Source of the DNA: Manihot esculenta
Taxonomy: Eukaryota; Streptophyta; Magnoliopsida; Malpighiales; Euphorbiaceae
DNA length: 64,000 nt
Reading direction: 5' to 3'
Assembly: GCF_001659605.2 (NCBI RefSeq)
Contig: NC_035177.2
Location: forward strand, 34,054,136 to 34,118,135
Notes under the pieces: generated by a model
The model's input: the letters and a program-made list of their open reading frames with translations, nothing else
What the model was told of the DNA's origin: nothing
Database searches by the model: none
Translations under genes and position numbers: made by a program
In this document: piece after piece, positions 50,355 to 61,263 of the stretch
How the letters are laid out: each line of letters opens with the position of its first letter
How positions within the stretch are numbered: the first letter of the stretch is position 1

Positions 50355-50973
50355 ACATACTTCATTCTATATAGTGATGCTATGATACAAATATCAGCTA
50401 AATTGTTCATTATAAGGCAGTGGAAGTAAGGAATTCCTTAGATACTTCAACTAGTAAAGATGCTTTTTTCTATCACTTTGTGAAACCACCAGCAAACCTT
50501 GTTGTTCTTGAAGGTGACTGCTTGGATACCAGTGGTGATGGTAGAGAATTAGAATCTTACTTAGTATGACTTATGTTTGCACATTTTCTGTATTTATGAA
50601 TTTTCTATCTGCCTGATTTGTCTTTTCTGCATACTTTATAGTTAGCCACCAATGATCTTTGCAGAGATTTTATTCTTTTAGATCCATGTGATTCCGTGGT
50701 AGTTGATGATTTTTTAAAGGGAGATGAAACTGGAAAAAGTACCAAACAGTACTTATAGGGGAAGCTCAACTTGCAAGAGCTTTCAGTCCCCCACAAACTT
50801 TCAGAGAAGTGCACACAACTATGGCTTGGAAAAGAACCTGGATGAAAATCTCAACCAATCTCCTATGGCTGATTACAGTGTTGGAGTGAATAACTGTAAT
50901 GTAGAGCCCATATGAAGATAATGATGACAAAGATGGAATCCGAGACATACCAAACTTATATTTGGTCTAATGG
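50355..50973 (+). pseudogene. CAP-H2 fragment copy 6
   Basis: Among the better preserved tandem copies. Intron 2 end with TTATAAGGCAGTGGAAG, exon 3 open through [18 protein letters not shown] to a GTATGAC donor, and exon 4 from [17 protein letters not shown] with the shared frame change. The downstream form (AATCCGAGACATACCAAAC) matches copies 5 and 8, while the upstream form matches copies 2-4. Confidence 0.86.
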
Positions 50974-52653
50974 TTATCACTAAAAAGAAGATTTTATTTT
51001 TAAAATCTTTATCAATCATGACCAATTGAAATTTAGTATAGCCATCATATGCTTTAATTAGGATTGTGCATGGTTTTTGTGAGTTCTAATTGAGTTGAAC
51101 AACCATACTCAAATCGTATATGAAAAAAAATTGATAGTGTAACTCGTTTAAGTTAGGATTTTTTATTAAGAACCGTAACGAATGGAAATTGTATACAAAA
51201 TTAATATTAAATTAATATTATATATGGCAAATGTATAATTTATTATTTTATTTGTTACTTTTTTAATTGCTTTAATTTTTTATTATATTTTTTTATTTTA
51301 TAATTTTTATTATTTTTAATTATTTTAAAATTGTTATTTATTTTATTTTTCATAATTCTATTTTATTTTATTTTTAAAAATTTTTTAATATTTAATAAAA
51401 TTTATATATTTAATATAATATAAATATTAATTTATAATATTTTATTATAATATATTATTTGGGGTCGGATGTTAAATAATAATCGAAAAGGGTGTTTGGC
51501 GTCTGTTAAATAAGCGGGTATTATTTGTTTTGTTTTTTTTAAATTGTGGCCATTATTTAATTTTTTTTTATTTTTTAATTATTAATATATTATAATAAAA
51601 TATTTATATTTTATTAATTTAATATATTACTATAATATATTTTATTTATTTTAACATATTATTATAATAATATTATAATTAGATAATACTAATTATAAAT
51701 TTATTTACTGTTATTAAATACATGTACAAGAGTATTCAATTAAATAATTAATAAATAAATTACTTAATTAATATGAATATTTAAAATTATAAAAATTAAA
51801 TTTATTTTTCATTGCACTACTATTTTAAATTATAGAATAAAATTATGTTGTAATTTAAATAATTAATGAATAAATAAATTAATTAATTGATTAATTAATA
51901 TGAATATTTAAAATTATAAAAATTAAATTTATTTTTTTATTGGATTGTGCATGATTCTTGTGGTTCTAATTCAATTGAAAAATCTTATCGAAATTATATA
52001 AAAAAAATAAAAAATAAAAAATTAATAGTGTAGAAATTGAATCGAAATTATCTCGTTATTTAATTCAAGTTAAAATTTTTTATAAAAATTGTACCTAATT
52101 GAAACCGTATGAAATAATTAATATTAAATCAATATTATATATGCGAAATATATAATTTACTATTTTATTTGATATTTTTTAATAGTTTTAATTTTTTATT
52201 ATATTTTTTATTTTATAATTTTTATTATTTTTTAATTATTATAAAATTGTTATTTATTTTATTTTTTATAATTCTATTTTATTTTATTTTATTTTTAAAA
52301 ATTTTTTATTTTTTAATATTTAATAAAAATTATATATTTAAAATAAATTTAATTAAAAATTAAAAAATATTTTGTAATTCTAATATATATTTTGTAATCG
52401 AATCGAATATATATTTTGTAATTCTAATATATATTTTGTAATCGAATCGAATTTATCTCTTTATTTAATTTGAGTTAAGATTTTTTATTAAAATTTATAC
52501 CGATATTAAAAAAATAATTTATAATAATATTATAATTCTAATATATATTTTCAATGATACATTTTATATTACATATAAATTGTATGTGTGCAATAACATT
52601 TAATTTTTAAATATTTTTTACCATTTTATTTTTATTATATTATATGTAAATAG

Positions 52654-52717
<64 letters not shown>

Positions 52718-52932
52718 TACTATTAAAATAATTACATATATATTTATAATTGTTATTATTATCTATATAAAATATTATACTATTAATTTTTATAATATCT
52801 TTATAAAATATAATAATTAATCTTAGTACTTTGTAGAATTATGAAATAACATTAAACGTGTATAAAATTACTGATACTATGTAATTGCAGAATTATTATA
52901 TTAATCTATTACTGATACTATATAATTGCAGA
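50974..52932. repeat. AT-rich spacer between CAP-H2 copies 6 and 7, with a long (AT)n
   Basis: The usual backbone is shortened by an internal deletion near 51400, where TTTATATATTTAATATAAT joins directly to the block before the GGGGTCGGATG marker (51461). It has the type II right end (52370-52460 short repeats) and an (AT)n run at about 52656-52711. Confidence 0.8.
52656..52711. repeat. (AT)n microsatellite
   Basis: An uninterrupted alternating TA run of about 56 bases. The same site is much shorter in the sister units at about 47345 and 55478, so it has expanded in this unit only. Confidence 0.85.
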
Positions 52933-53526
52933 CATACTTCACTCTATATGGTGATGCTATGATGCTATGATGCAAATATCAGAATTCCTTAGATACTTCA
53001 ACTAGTAAAGATGCTTCTTTTTATCACTTTGTGAAACCACCAGCAAACTTTATTGTTCTTGAAGGTGATTGCTTGGATACCAATGGTGATGGTAGAGAAT
53101 TAGAATCATACCTAGTATGAGTTATGTTTGCACATTTCCTATATTTATGAATTTTCTATCTGCTTGATTTGTTTTTTTTCTGCATACTTTATAGTTAGCC
53201 ACCAATGATCTTTACAGAGATTTTGTTCTTTTAGATCCATGCGATTCAATGGCAGTGGATGATTTTTTGAAGGGAGATGAAACTGGAAAAAGTACCAAAC
53301 AGTACTTATAAGGGAAGCTTAACTTGCAAGTGCTTTCAGTCTCCCACAAGACTTCCAGAGAAGTTCACACAACTATCGCTAGGAAAGAATCTTGATGAAA
53401 ATCTCAACCAACCTCCTATGACTGATTACAGTGTTGGAGTGAATAACTGTAATGTAAAGCCCATATGAAGATGATGATGACAAAGATGGAACCCGAGGCA
53501 TATGAAATTTAAATTTGGTCTAATGG
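52933..53526 (+). pseudogene. CAP-H2 fragment copy 7
   Basis: Intron 2 has the 35-base deletion of the type II units and a 9-base duplication (GATGCTATGATGCTATGATG). Exon 3 reads on to [18 protein letters not shown]. The donor is now GTATGAG. Exon 4 has the shared frame change. The downstream form (ACCCGAGGCATATGAAATT) is like copies 2-4, not like its upstream relatives 5 and 8. Confidence 0.85.
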
Positions 53527-55721
53527 TTACCACTAAAAAGATTTTATTTTTAAAATCTTTGTCAATCGCGACCGATTGAAATTTAGTAGAGCCACCATAT
53601 GCTTTAATTACGGTCGTGTATGGTTCTTGTGAGTTCTATATAAAATTAATATTAAATTAACATTATATATGCCAAATGTATAATTTATTATTTTATTTGT
53701 TATATTTTAATTGCTTTAATTTTTTATTATATTTTTTATTTTATAATTTTTATTATTTTTAATTATTTTATTTTTCATAATCTATTTAATTTTATTTTTA
53801 AAATTTTTAAAATTTTTTAATATTTAATAAAATTTATATATTTAAAATAAATATAATTAAAAGTTAAAAAATATATTTTTAATGTATATAAAAAAATAAA
53901 AAAAATAAAAATTATAGAATGAAAAATGAGATACTATTATTTTTGCAATTAGAGCATTATGTCTTTACTCCAACATCTTAAAAATTATATTATCTAGTTT
54001 GAATTGATACGGAAAAAGTTGAAGGAAAGAAAAATATTTTCTAAAAAAATAGAAAAGTTAACATTATTTTAATTTAAAATTATTTTTATACTCTTCCCCA
54101 ACTTTAAAACCCATTTTGCAAATCAAATTTAAAATACTTTCTTATTTTTTTTATTATGTTTGAATTAATAAAAATAAAATATTTAGAATTATAGAATAAA
54201 ATTATTATATATTTAATATAATATAAATATTAATTTATAATATTTTATTATAATATATTATTTGGGGTCGGATGTTAAATAATAATCGAAAAGGGTGTTT
54301 CGCGTCTGTTACATAGACGGGTATTATTTGTTTTGTTTTTTTTAAATTGTGGCCATAATTTAATTTTTTTTATTTTTTAATTATTAATATATTATAATAA
54401 AATATTTATATTTTATTAATTTAATATATTACTATAATATATTTTATTAATTTTAACATATTATTATAATAATATTATAATTAGATAATACTAATTATAA
54501 ATTTATTTACTGTTATTAAATACATGTACAAGAGTATTCAATTAAATAATTAATAAATAAATTACTTAATTAATATGAATATTTAAAATTATAAAAATTA
54601 AATTTATTTTTCATTGCACTACTATTTAAAATTATAGAATAAAATTATGTTGTAATTTAAATAATTAATGAATAAATAAATAAATTAATTGATTAATTAA
54701 TATGAATATTTAAAATTACAAAAATTAAATTTATTTTTTTATTGGATTATGCATGATTTTTGTGGTTCTAATTCAATTTTGTGGTTCTAATTCAATTGAA
54801 AAATCTTATCAAAATCATGTAAAAAAAATAAAAAATAAAAAATTAATAGTGTAGAAATTGAATCGAAATTATCTCGTTATTTAATTCAAGTTAAAAGTTT
54901 TTATAAAAATCGTACCTAATTGAAACCGTATGAAATAATTAATATTAAATCAATATTATATATTCGAAATATATAATTTACTATTTTATTTGCCATTTTT
55001 TAATAGTTTTAATTTTTTATTATATTTTTTATTTTATAATTTTTATTATTTTTTAACTATTATAAAATTGTTATTAATTTTATTTTTTATAATTCTATTT
55101 AATTTTATTTTATTTTTAAAAATTTTTAAATTTTTTTAATATTTAATAAAAATTATATATTTAAAATAAATTTAATTAAAAATTAAAAAATATTTTATAA
55201 TTCTAATATATATTTTGTAATGGAATCGAATATATATTTTGTAATTCTAATATATATTTTGTAATCGAATCGAATTTATCTCTTTATTTAATTTGAGTTA
55301 AGATTTTTTATTAAAATTTATACCGATATTAAAAAAATAATTTATAATAATATTATAATTCTAATATATATTTTCAATGATACATTTTATATTACATATA
55401 AATTGTATGTGTGCAATAACATTTAATTTTTAAATATTTTTTACCATTTTATTTTTATTATATTATATATAAATAGATTATATATATATATATATATATA
55501 ATATTATACTATTAAAATAATTACATATATATTTATAATTGTTATTATTATCTATATAAAATATTATACTATTAAATTTTATAATATCTTTATAAAATAT
55601 AATAATTAATCTTAATACTTTGTAGAATTATGAAATAACATTAAACGTGTATAAAATTACTGATACTATGTAATTGCAGAATTATTATATTAATCTATTA
55701 CTGATACTATATAATTGCAGA
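53527..55721. repeat. AT-rich spacer between CAP-H2 copies 7 and 8
   Basis: Backbone with its marker near 54265. A small tandem duplication of TTTGTGGTTCTAATTCAATT lies at about 54758-54800. The right end is type II (55195-55285), with an AT run near 55478. Confidence 0.8.
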
Positions 55722-56327
55722 CATACTTCACTCTATATGGTGATGCTATGATGCAAATATCAGAATTCCTTAGATGCTTCAACTAGTAAAGATGCTTCTT
55801 TTTATCACTTTGTGAAACCACCAGCAAACCTTGTTGTTCTTGAAGGTGATTGCTTGGATACCAATGGTGATGGTAGAGAATTAGAATCATACCTAGTATG
55901 AGTTATGTTTGCACATTTCCTATATTTATGAATTTTCTATCTGCTTGATTTGTTTTTTTCTGCTTGATTTGTTTTTTTTCTGCATACTTTATAGTTAGCC
56001 ACCAATGATCTTTACAGAGATTTTATTCTTTTAGATCCATGCGATTCTGTGGTAGTTGATGAATTTTTGAAGGGAGATGAAACGGTAAAAAGTATCAAAC
56101 AGTACTTATAGGGGAAGCTCAACTTGCAAGAGCTTTCAGTCCCCCCCACAAACTTCCAGGGAAGTGCACACAACTATAGCTTGGAAAGAACCTGGATGAA
56201 AATCTCAACCAACCTCCTATTGCTGATTACAGTGTTGGAGTGAATAACTGTAATGTAGAGCCCATATGAAGATGATGATGACAAAGATGGAATCCGAGGC
56301 ATACCAAACTTATATTTGGTCTAATGG
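55722..56327 (+). pseudogene. CAP-H2 fragment copy 8
   Basis: Type II upstream form with the 35-base intron-2 deletion. Exon 3 is open through [18 protein letters not shown]. Intron 3 has a duplicated TGCTTGATTTGTTTTTTTC segment also seen in copy 5. Exon 4 begins [17 protein letters not shown] with the common frame change. The downstream form (AATCCGAGGCATACCAAAC) is as in copy 5. Confidence 0.85.
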
Positions 56328-57026
56328 TTATCACTAAAAAGAAGATTTTATTTTTAAAATCTTTATCAATCGCGACCAATTGAAATTTAGTATAGCCATC
56401 ATATGCTTTAATTATGATTGCGCATGGTTTTTGTGAGTTCTAATTGAGTTGAACAACCGTACTCAAATCTTATATGAAAAAAAAAAATTGATAGTGTAAC
56501 TCGTTTAAATTAGGATTTTTTATTAAGAATCGTAACGAATGGAAACTGTATACAAAATTAATATTAAATTAATATTATATATGGCAAATGTATAATTTAT
56601 TATTTTATTTGTTACTTTTTTAATTGCTTTAATTTTTTATTATATTTTTTTATTTTATAATTTTTATTATTTTTAATTATTTTAAAATTGTTATTTATTT
56701 TATTTTTCATAATTCTATTTTATTTTATTTTATTTTTAAAAATTTTTAAAATTTTTTAATATTTAATAAAACTTATATATTTAAAATAAATATAATTAAA
56801 AGTTAAAAAAAATGTTTTTTAATGTATATAAAAAATAAAATAGATAAAAATTATAGAATGAAAAATGAGATACTATTATTTTTTGCAATTAGAACATTAT
56901 GTCTTTACTCCAACATCTTAAAAAATTAAATTATCTAGTTTGGATTGATACAGAAAAAGTTGAAGGAAAGAAAAATATTTTCTAAAAAATGTTGATTTAA
57001 AAAAATATATTATTTTAATTTAAAAT
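56328..57026. repeat. AT-rich spacer after CAP-H2 copy 8, cut by the Tat-type insertion
   Basis: Matches 48200-48895 closely and stops at TTAATTTAAAAT, where sister units continue with TATTTTTATACTCTTTCC. The break coincides exactly with the LTR start at 57027. Confidence 0.82.
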
Positions 57027-57533
57027 TGATGACCGCTAGATTTCCCTACCCCCAATCCTGGGCCTAGATTACGGCCACGACCCATGAAAGGAAGGCCCGC
57101 GCGCCCTCTCAAAACAAGCCCAGATCATCAGATCCCCGAGGCCGGACTCCACCCGATTCTTTCTCATCGAGATCGGCCCAGCCCGTATAACCTTCCCATG
57201 GATTCCTTCTCCTCCTGGGTTCAGCGTCCAACCCAGCTCTCGGCCCAGTCCAGAATCCAGAACGAGACTCGTCATACAGCCTGGCAGATCCGCTCGAGCG
57301 TACGCACGGGGGAGAATCAGAGGCCGTTACGCATGGAGCAGGCGCCTGATATCCTCGTACGCCCATATCTGTATGGCAGAGACTCGTGGCCCAATCATGA
57401 GAGAGCCGTTATACGTCACCAGCAAGCAGAAAGAAAGGATAAAAGGGATACCCCTCTAGGGAGATGGACCAAACTTTATTCTTCAATACCAAAACCCTTG
57501 TAAAACCCTATTCTATTGGATCTCAGATCATCA
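57027..57533 (+). repeat. 5' LTR of the Tat-type element
   Basis: It begins TGATGACCGC and ends CAGATCATCA, with a 6-bp terminal inverted repeat TGATGA/TCATCA, and is 507 bp long. The preceding AAAAT (57022-57026) is the likely left target duplication. GATAAAAGG at about 57438 may serve as a TATA box. A 139-codon frame inside the LTR has no recognisable family and is not called. Confidence 0.85.
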
Positions 57534-57535
57534 AT

Positions 57536-57551
57536 TGGCGCCGTCTATGGG
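57536..57551 (+). promoter_or_regulatory. primer-binding site of the Tat-type element
   Basis: TGGCGCCGTCTATGGG starts two bases after the LTR end. TGGCGCCGT-type primer sites are common in Tat-like and related plant gypsy elements. The matching tRNA is not assigned here. Confidence 0.78.
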
Positions 57552-57614
57552 AAACGACGGAGATTTTTTCATCACCGGAGTTTTCACTCTTAACAAAACC
57601 CACTGAGATCCACG

Positions 57615-59915
57615 ATGGCTAATCACCAAGAAAGTAACCTTAACATCCCAAATGACCTAAGCTCTGCCCAAGAGGGGCAAAAATTCTCCTTTTCTAGTCC
57701 TACGACATTAAACAACCAAACACCTGTTCCTCTTAATCCCTCGCCAAGTTTGGCAGGGAATGCTCCCACTGTTACCTTGTCTAACCAGGATCTTCAAAAC
57801 ATGGCTTGCCAGTTACAGAATACCGCCCACTGGTTGGGGCAGATAATGCAACAGAGAGGCCTCAACACCCCAGTAAATACACTACCGGTTGTAGAGGAAC
57901 CTCAGACCAATGACCCCCGACCTGCACCTGACCGTCTTCAAACTAGCAGCCGCGATACTGAAGAAAGAGGAAGAAAAGCCGGCGAAGAGGAAGGACCGGA
58001 GGCCCGAATCCATGCGAGGAGGGCGAGAGAGATGATAGAAAATGAGGAGGTGGATAACTATTCCGCCGAAATAACCGGGTGGACGGGAACTGAAGCAGAG
58101 GAGGAGGAATACCACCTGGAGAAAAAACCCAGCCCAGAAGACGAGAAGGTGGACCAAAAGTTGAAGAAATTGAGAGAACAGCTCCTAGCCGAGCTAGGTA
58201 AGAAAGACCAAAGCCAAACCTCTTTGCCTACTTCTTCCCCTTTCTCAAAGTGGGTGCAGCAAGAGACTGTCCCTAAGAAGTTTATGATGCCATCAATGGC
58301 GGCTTATGATGGAACTGGTAACCCGAGGGAGCACGTCATGAACTATAAGACCTTCATGGAGTTGCAAACTCTGTCAGATGCCTTAATGTGTAAAGTATTT
58401 CCAATGACGCTCTCGGGATCGGCGCGGGCGTGGTTCAACAGCCTTGAGGCCGGAAGTATCAGAAGTTTCGGAGATCTAGCCATTCGCTTCATCAGTCGAT
58501 TCATAGCCGGGGTGCCAGCAGAGAGGAAGACGAGCTACTTGGAGACAGTAAGACAGAGAGAGGGTGAATCACTCAGAGAGTATGTCGCTCGTTTCAATAC
58601 GGAGGCCCTGCAGATTTCCGATCTCGATGAAGGAAGGGCGGTAGAGGCAATGCAAAAGGGAACAACCTCTGCCGAGTTCTTCGGTTCCTTAAGCAGGAAA
58701 CCTCCGACCTCCCTGGCCGAGCTGATGCAGAGAGCAGAGAAGTATATAAGGCAGGATGACGCCTTAGTAACAAGCCGATTTGCCAAAAGGATGACAGGAA
58801 AAGAGAAAGCCTCAGAAGAAAGGAGGCCGGAGAAACATGAAAAGAAACATGGCAAGAGGCCCGAGCCGTACAAGCAGGCCTGGGAGCGACGAGATCAAAG
58901 GCCTCCCCCTCCACGGGTCCATGAGCCAAGATTACCTCCCCCTTGGGTTCCTGAGAAGCCGACTCCACTAAATGCGTCCAGAGCCGAGGTGCTCATGGCT
59001 GTCCAGGATAAGGAGTTTCTCCAGTGGCCCAAACCTATGAAGTCGGAAGCAGACCAATGGAATCCTGACAAGTATTGTCAATATCATCGGACGCATGGCC
59101 ACGATACCAACAACTGCTTCCAGTTGATAGCAGAGATCGAGAGGTTGATAAAGAGGGGGCACCTAAAGAACTTTGTGAAGAAATCAGAGGGACAAAGGCC
59201 TCAATCCAGTCCGGCGGTTCAGATGCCGAGGAGAACAGGAACTGGACCGGTGAACGATGGATCCAGCGGGACCATCAACATGATTGTTGGCAGAACGGGA
59301 GGTCGGATGGGCCTCCGAGGGAAGAAGAGAAATCGGGAGGGAAAGAGCAGCAGTACTGAGGTCATGCAAATCGTTGACCACTCTCCCATGACCATCACCT
59401 TCTCTTCAGAAGATGCTCAGGGTATTCAGATGCCCCATGACGACACGCTCGTCATTGAAGCCGTCATTCACAATTATCGAGTAAAGAAGGTCTTAGTGGA
59501 TGACGGGAGTAAAGTCAACTTGCTACCATACCGGGTTTTTCAGCAGATGGGAATTCCGGAAGAACAGTTGGTCCGAGACCAGGCACCAATCAAGGGGATC
59601 GGAGGAGTACCGGTGCTCGTGGAAGGGAAGGTGAAGCTGGCTCTCACCTTAGGTGAAGCACCCAGAACTCGTACTCATCATGAGGTATTTTTAGTGGTCA
59701 AACTTTCGTTAAGCTATAATGTGATCTTGGGGAGGCCTGCGCTATTCAATTTCGAAGCTGTCACCAGTATCAGGTATTTGGCGCTTAAATTTCCAACAGA
59801 AGAAGGAGTGGGAATAGTCCAGGGCAGCCAGGAAGAGGCAAGAGCAGTATACTTAGCCACAGTAGCAGAACCCGACATGGATGACCCCTTACTTAGAATA
59901 CCTGGAGCAAGGTAA
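57615..59915 (+). CDS. gag-protease of the Tat-type element
   Basis: An open frame of 766 codons after an 81-base leader. The N-terminal part is low-complexity and charged. A retrotransposon-gag domain lies at about residues 223-385 (AAYDGTGNPREHVMNYKTFM, later SGSARAWFNSLE). A CCHC-like knuckle of the CQYHRTHGHDTNNC form is at about residue 487-500. A retropepsin-like domain has VDDGSKVNLLPYRVF at about residue 630 and ILGRPALF near 700. Gag would package element RNA and the protease would cut the polyprotein. The last dozen or so residues are out of frame with integrase, because the reverse transcriptase and RNase H region has been deleted at about 59875. Confidence 0.9.
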   Translation: MANHQESNLNIPNDLSSAQEGQKFSFSSPTTLNNQTPVPLNPSPSLAGNAPTVTLSNQDLQNMACQLQNTAHWLGQIMQQRGLNTPVNTLPVVEEPQTNDPRPAPDRLQTSSRDTEERGRKAGEEEGPEARIHARRAREMIENEEVDNYSAEITGWTGTEAEEEEYHLEKKPSPEDEKVDQKLKKLREQLLAELGKKDQSQTSLPTSSPFSKWVQQETVPKKFMMPSMAAYDGTGNPREHVMNYKTFMELQTLSDALMCKVFPMTLSGSARAWFNSLEAGSIRSFGDLAIRFISRFIAGVPAERKTSYLETVRQREGESLREYVARFNTEALQISDLDEGRAVEAMQKGTTSAEFFGSLSRKPPTSLAELMQRAEKYIRQDDALVTSRFAKRMTGKEKASEERRPEKHEKKHGKRPEPYKQAWERRDQRPPPPRVHEPRLPPPWVPEKPTPLNASRAEVLMAVQDKEFLQWPKPMKSEADQWNPDKYCQYHRTHGHDTNNCFQLIAEIERLIKRGHLKNFVKKSEGQRPQSSPAVQMPRRTGTGPVNDGSSGTINMIVGRTGGRMGLRGKKRNREGKSSSTEVMQIVDHSPMTITFSSEDAQGIQMPHDDTLVIEAVIHNYRVKKVLVDDGSKVNLLPYRVFQQMGIPEEQLVRDQAPIKGIGGVPVLVEGKVKLALTLGEAPRTRTHHEVFLVVKLSLSYNVILGRPALFNFEAVTSIRYLALKFPTEEGVGIVQGSQEEARAVYLATVAEPDMDDPLLRIPGAR

Positions 59916-61113
59916 ACTCCCCGAGGATAAAGATGAAGCCAAAAAGATAGAAGCTCGTGCCGCTAACTACCAAGCGATAAGGGGGACCTTGTACAGAAAA
60001 GGAAAGTCCAGTCCGTGGCTCCGATGCGTGAGCCCGGAAGAGGCTACGAAGGTGATGGAAGAAATACATAGAGGCATGTGTGAAGCCCACGAGGGAGGAG
60101 GGACATTAGCTAATAAAGTATTCAGGCAAGGGTATTATTGGCCCACTGTTAAAAAAGAAGCAGAAGAGTTCGTCCGAAGGTGCGACGTATGCCAGAGATT
60201 TGCCAATGCCATCAAGACTCCAGCCACTCCTCAAGCCAACATATCCAGTCCATGGCCTTTCTCGCAATGGGGAATTGACATCCTGGGACCTTTCCCCAAA
60301 ACCACGGGGCAAAGGAAATTTGTAGTGGTGGCTGTAGAGTACTTCTCAAAATGGCCAGAGGCAGAAGCAATAGCTACAATCACAGCTCGAAAGATGATAG
60401 ATTTTGTGTGGGGGCATATCATCTGCAGATTTGGTGTACCCAGAGTGCTTATTTCAGATAATGGCAGACAGTTTGATTGCAGCACCTTCAGAGCTTTCAC
60501 AACGAATATGGGTATCTGGCATAAATTCTCCTCTGTGGCTCATCCTTAAACTAACGGCCAAACAGAGGTCACCAACAGAGCCATCCTACAAGGATTAAAA
60601 AAGCGACTAGATGGAGCAAAGACAAATTGGGCAGAAGAACTCAACAACATCCTGTGGGCACTCCGAACCACTCCTAGAGCACCCACTAAAGAAACGCCCT
60701 TTGCACTTGCCTATGGTACAGAGGCCGTAGTCCCAGTTGAATTGCAGATTCCTACTCATCGAGTCCAATTTGCTAGCGAGAGCACTAACGATGACAAGCT
60801 AAGAAGCAACCTGGATGCCCTTGAGGAAATCAGGGACGAAGCTCAAATCCGAACTGCCGCCTATCAACAACGGGCAGCACGATACTACAACCAAAAGGTC
60901 AGAGAAAGAAGCTTGAAAGTGGGAGACCTGGCCTTAAGAAACCTGGAAGCCACAGGAAAAAGGGCGGCAGCTGGTAAGCTAGCACCAACCTGGGAGGGTT
61001 CGTTCAAAGTAACAAAAATGGTCCGGCCAGGAGTATACTGGATTGAAGATATGCAAGGGAACCATGAGCCCCACGCTTGGAATATTCAACACCTAAAGAG
61101 GTATTTCCCCTGA
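59875..61113 (+). pseudogene. integrase of the Tat-type element, joined to protease by deletion, one stop
   Basis: Starts with the linker that normally follows RNase H (TPYLEYLEQGKLPED) in a frame different from gag-protease. An HHCC zinc finger spans about 60085-60200 (RQGYYWPTVKKEAEEF, CDVCQRF). The catalytic core has Asp codons at 60277 and 60457. TAA at 60547-60549 cuts the frame before the catalytic Glu codon at 60565. The same frame then continues to the TGA at 61111-61113 through GQTEVTNRAILQGLKKRLDG and a C-terminal domain ending HAWNIQHLKRYFP. No chromodomain. It cannot make active integrase from this copy. Confidence 0.9.
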
Positions 61114-61263
61114 TATAGTTGTAAAGAAAAACATTGTATTCTGATAAATATGAAGAAAACGAGTTATTTACACAATGAGATTATCTTTATTATCATGAAT
61201 AATATTCCTCCATGAAAAAGAAAGGTAGGTGTCAGGACCCCCTAGATTTCCTGACACCACAAA

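Larger units (their letters stand above)
27880..57026 (+). repeat. AT-rich tandem array carrying condensin-2 CAP-H2 gene fragments
   Basis: The backbone is a very AT-rich repeat of about 1.2-1.3 kb, recognisable by GGGGTCGGATGTTAAATAAT-like text at about 28465, 29710, 33970, 35157, 36428, 40930, 43500, 46133, 49083, 51461 and 54265. It also carries CTAGTTTGGATTGATACGG-like text. From 31972 on, pieces of a CAP-H2 gene with introns recur inside it. Distances between equivalent exon-4 points are about 6.9, 2.6, 2.6, 2.8, 2.8, 2.6 and 2.8 kb, all in the same orientation. The left edge is approximate. The right edge is the insertion point of a Tat-type element, so the array may continue beyond it. 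Confidence 0.9.

Noticed and set aside
52169..52363. 64-codon frame rich in Phe, Ile and Leu
   Set aside because: It is a chance frame in AT-rich spacer with low-complexity composition.
31972..56327. CAP-H2 copies as processed retrocopies
   Set aside because: Intron 2 and intron 3 with GT/AG ends are kept in the copies, so duplication was at the DNA level.
13118..57026. A functional link between the SIN3-like gene and the neighbouring CAP-H2 array, as both concern chromatin
   Set aside because: Plant genes are not grouped by function in this way, and the array is pseudogenic. The proximity is most simply chance.
57084..57503. 139-codon frame in the Tat-type LTR
   Set aside because: It lies wholly within the LTR, has no known domain, and is covered by an equally open opposite frame.
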